Shown here: positions 62,980 through 64,000 of the stretch, piece after piece | Position numbering within the stretch: the first letter of the stretch is position 1 | Layout of the letters: each line of letters begins with the position of its first letter | NCBI RefSeq assembly: GCF_004768465.1 | Contig: NZ_SRMF01000001.1 | Location: forward strand, 1,031,893-1,095,892 | Source: Natronospirillum operosum | GTDB lineage: Bacteria; Pseudomonadota; Gammaproteobacteria; Pseudomonadales; Natronospirillaceae | Length of the DNA: 64,000 nucleotides | Direction: 5' to 3' | Made by a program: the position numbers and the translations under genes | Notes under the pieces: model-generated | Database searches by the model: none | The model's input: only the letters and a program-made list of their open reading frames with translations | What the model was told of the DNA's origin: nothing

Positions 62980-64000
62980 TCAGAACCGCACGTAGGTGGA
63001 TGCATCGAACTCGTCGCCGTCAACGGTCGGCTCAGCCTCTTCCCTGGCCTTGCGCGGGCGAGCTGCCTGGCTGTTGCTGGCCGGTTCCAGCCGGGTCGGT
63101 TGTGCATCGTTCACCCGGAAGAAGCCCATGGCCTGCTGCAGCTGTTCCGCCTGTGAGGACATTTCCTCGGACGTCGCCGCCAGTTCCTCGGAGGCTGAAG
63201 CATTCTGCTGGGTGATCTGATTGAGCTGTTCCATGGCGCCATTGATCTGTTCCACGCCGGAAGACTGCTCACTGGAGGCTGCAGCAATTTCCTGCACCAG
63301 GTCCGATGTCTTCTGGATCGACGGCACCATTTCATTCAGCAGGCGCCCGGCACGCTCGGCCAGTTCGACCGACGACCCGGCCACCTCACCAATCTCCTGC
63401 GCGGCGATCTGACTGCGTTCGGCCAGCTTGCGCACCTCGGCAGCGACCACGGCAAAGCCCTTGCCGTGCTCACCGGCGCGGGCAGCTTCAATGGCGGCGT
63501 TCAGTGCCAGCAGGTTGGTCTGGTAGGCAATGTCATCAATGATGGAGATCTTTTCGGCAATGCTCTTCATGGCAGTGACAGTCTTGTCGACAGCCTCCCC
63601 GCCTTCGCCCGCCTCTTTGGCGGCCTTGCTGGCCATGCCATCGGTCATGGACGCATTCTCGGTATTCTGGCTGATGGAAGCCGTCATCTGCTCCATGGAG
63701 GCACTGGTTTCCTCGACACTGGAAGCCTGCTCACTGGACGCCTGGGACAGGGACTGGCTGGTTGCGTTGACTTCTTCCGACGCCGAAGCCAGATTGTCTG
63801 CTCCGGCCCGGACTTCGCTGATCACCTGGGACAGTTTCCTGACCATGGCTTCCATGGCGGCCAGCAACTGGCCGGTTTCATCACGGCTGGTGGCATTGAT
63901 GCGAACAGTCATGTCACCGTCAGCCAACTGGCGGGCAGCATTGACAGCAACGGTGAGCGGCCGGGTGATACCCAGGGTAATCAACCAGGCGAAGGCCAGG
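62980..64000 (-). CDS. Methyl-accepting chemotaxis protein (5' end outside the window)
   Basis: The 340 C-terminal residues are present and the frame runs off the right edge. Visible parts: the end of a transmembrane helix, a HAMP domain ([17 protein letters not shown]), the long signalling hairpin with tip sequence [32 protein letters not shown], and a C-terminal extension of about 50 residues. No CheR-docking pentapeptide is seen at the end (last residues STYVRF). Ligand domain unknown. Confidence 0.93.
   Translation of the reverse strand, partial: LAFAWLITLGITRPLTVAVNAARQLADGDMTVRINATSRDETGQLLAAMEAMVRKLSQVISEVRAGADNLASASEEVNATSQSLSQASSEQASSVEETSASMEQMTASISQNTENASMTDGMASKAAKEAGEGGEAVDKTVTAMKSIAEKISIIDDIAYQTNLLALNAAIEAARAGEHGKGFAVVAAEVRKLAERSQIAAQEIGEVAGSSVELAERAGRLLNEMVPSIQKTSDLVQEIAAASSEQSSGVEQINGAMEQLNQITQQNASASEELAATSEEMSSQAEQLQQAMGFFRVNDAQPTRLEPASNSQAARPRKAREEAEPTVDGDEFDASTYVRF

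Noticed and set aside
1..64000. tRNA, rRNA, prophage or insertion sequence with transposase
   Set aside because: None was recognised on either strand; apart from the two repeat loci the window looks like stable chromosomal backbone.

Overview
The window comes from a GC-rich gammaproteobacterium. RMF, the aerotolerance (Bat) operon, NAD-dependent 180-kDa-type glutamate dehydrogenase, RapA, a Pseudomonas-like phenylalanine/tyrosine pathway and a CheV/CheB/CheD/CheR/CheW cluster all fit. A Mrp-type cation/proton antiporter operon directly followed by a glycine-betaine ABC transporter suggests a salt-adapted, motile, marine or haloalkaline member, perhaps Oceanospirillales-like; the genus cannot be fixed from the sequence. 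Genes are densely packed, with many ATGA overlaps and convergent pairs only a few bases apart.

Layout. 1-1.4 kb: rmf and pyrD, convergent around a hairpin. 1.4-8.65 kb: an assimilatory nitrate/nitrite operon on the minus strand (FAD oxidoreductase, nirB, nirD, nasA). Its regulatory region is unusually legible: an NtrC-like palindrome, a -24/-12 promoter, two hairpins with ANTAR-type hexaloops and an intrinsic terminator just before the first gene. 8.65-13.8 kb: NAD-glutamate dehydrogenase and a small DUF2835 gene. 14-20.7 kb: a moxR/DUF58/DUF4381/batA/batB-TPR/batD operon. 20.7-28.6 kb: tcdA, an HD-GYP gene, a DUF3024 gene broken by an in-frame TGA, rapA, a LysE-type exporter and two membrane-protein genes. 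28.6-34.4 kb: GNAT, phhB, a 0.74-kb repeat cluster, then phhA, fahA, hmgA and hppD (transcribed hppD to phhA) behind a TyrR-like box. 34.5-39.2 kb: TraB-family protein, kynureninase, a second repeat locus, a MATE transporter and a second pterin carbinolamine dehydratase. 39.3-47.1 kb: an M48 peptidase and a Mrp-type operon in the order E-F-G-B-C-D-D'-D''. 47.2-50.4 kb: proX-proW-proV. 50.4-53.4 kb: two divergent diguanylate cyclase genes, one a THI5/NMT1 solute-binding protein fused to GGDEF. 53.4-56.4 kb: a GST-esterase-VOC operon and a YhbW-like monooxygenase. 56.6-64 kb: cheV, a NarL-type two-component pair, cheB, cheD, cheR, cheW and a chemoreceptor cut by the window edge.

The most interesting non-coding structures are the nitrate operon leader and the two related mosaic repeat loci (about 29.59-30.21 kb and 37.13-37.41 kb). 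The repeat loci share four blocks in the same order, but one carries an extra 161-bp element with perfect 17-bp inverted ends. Functional calls rest on motif and family recognition from the translated sequence; no database search was run.
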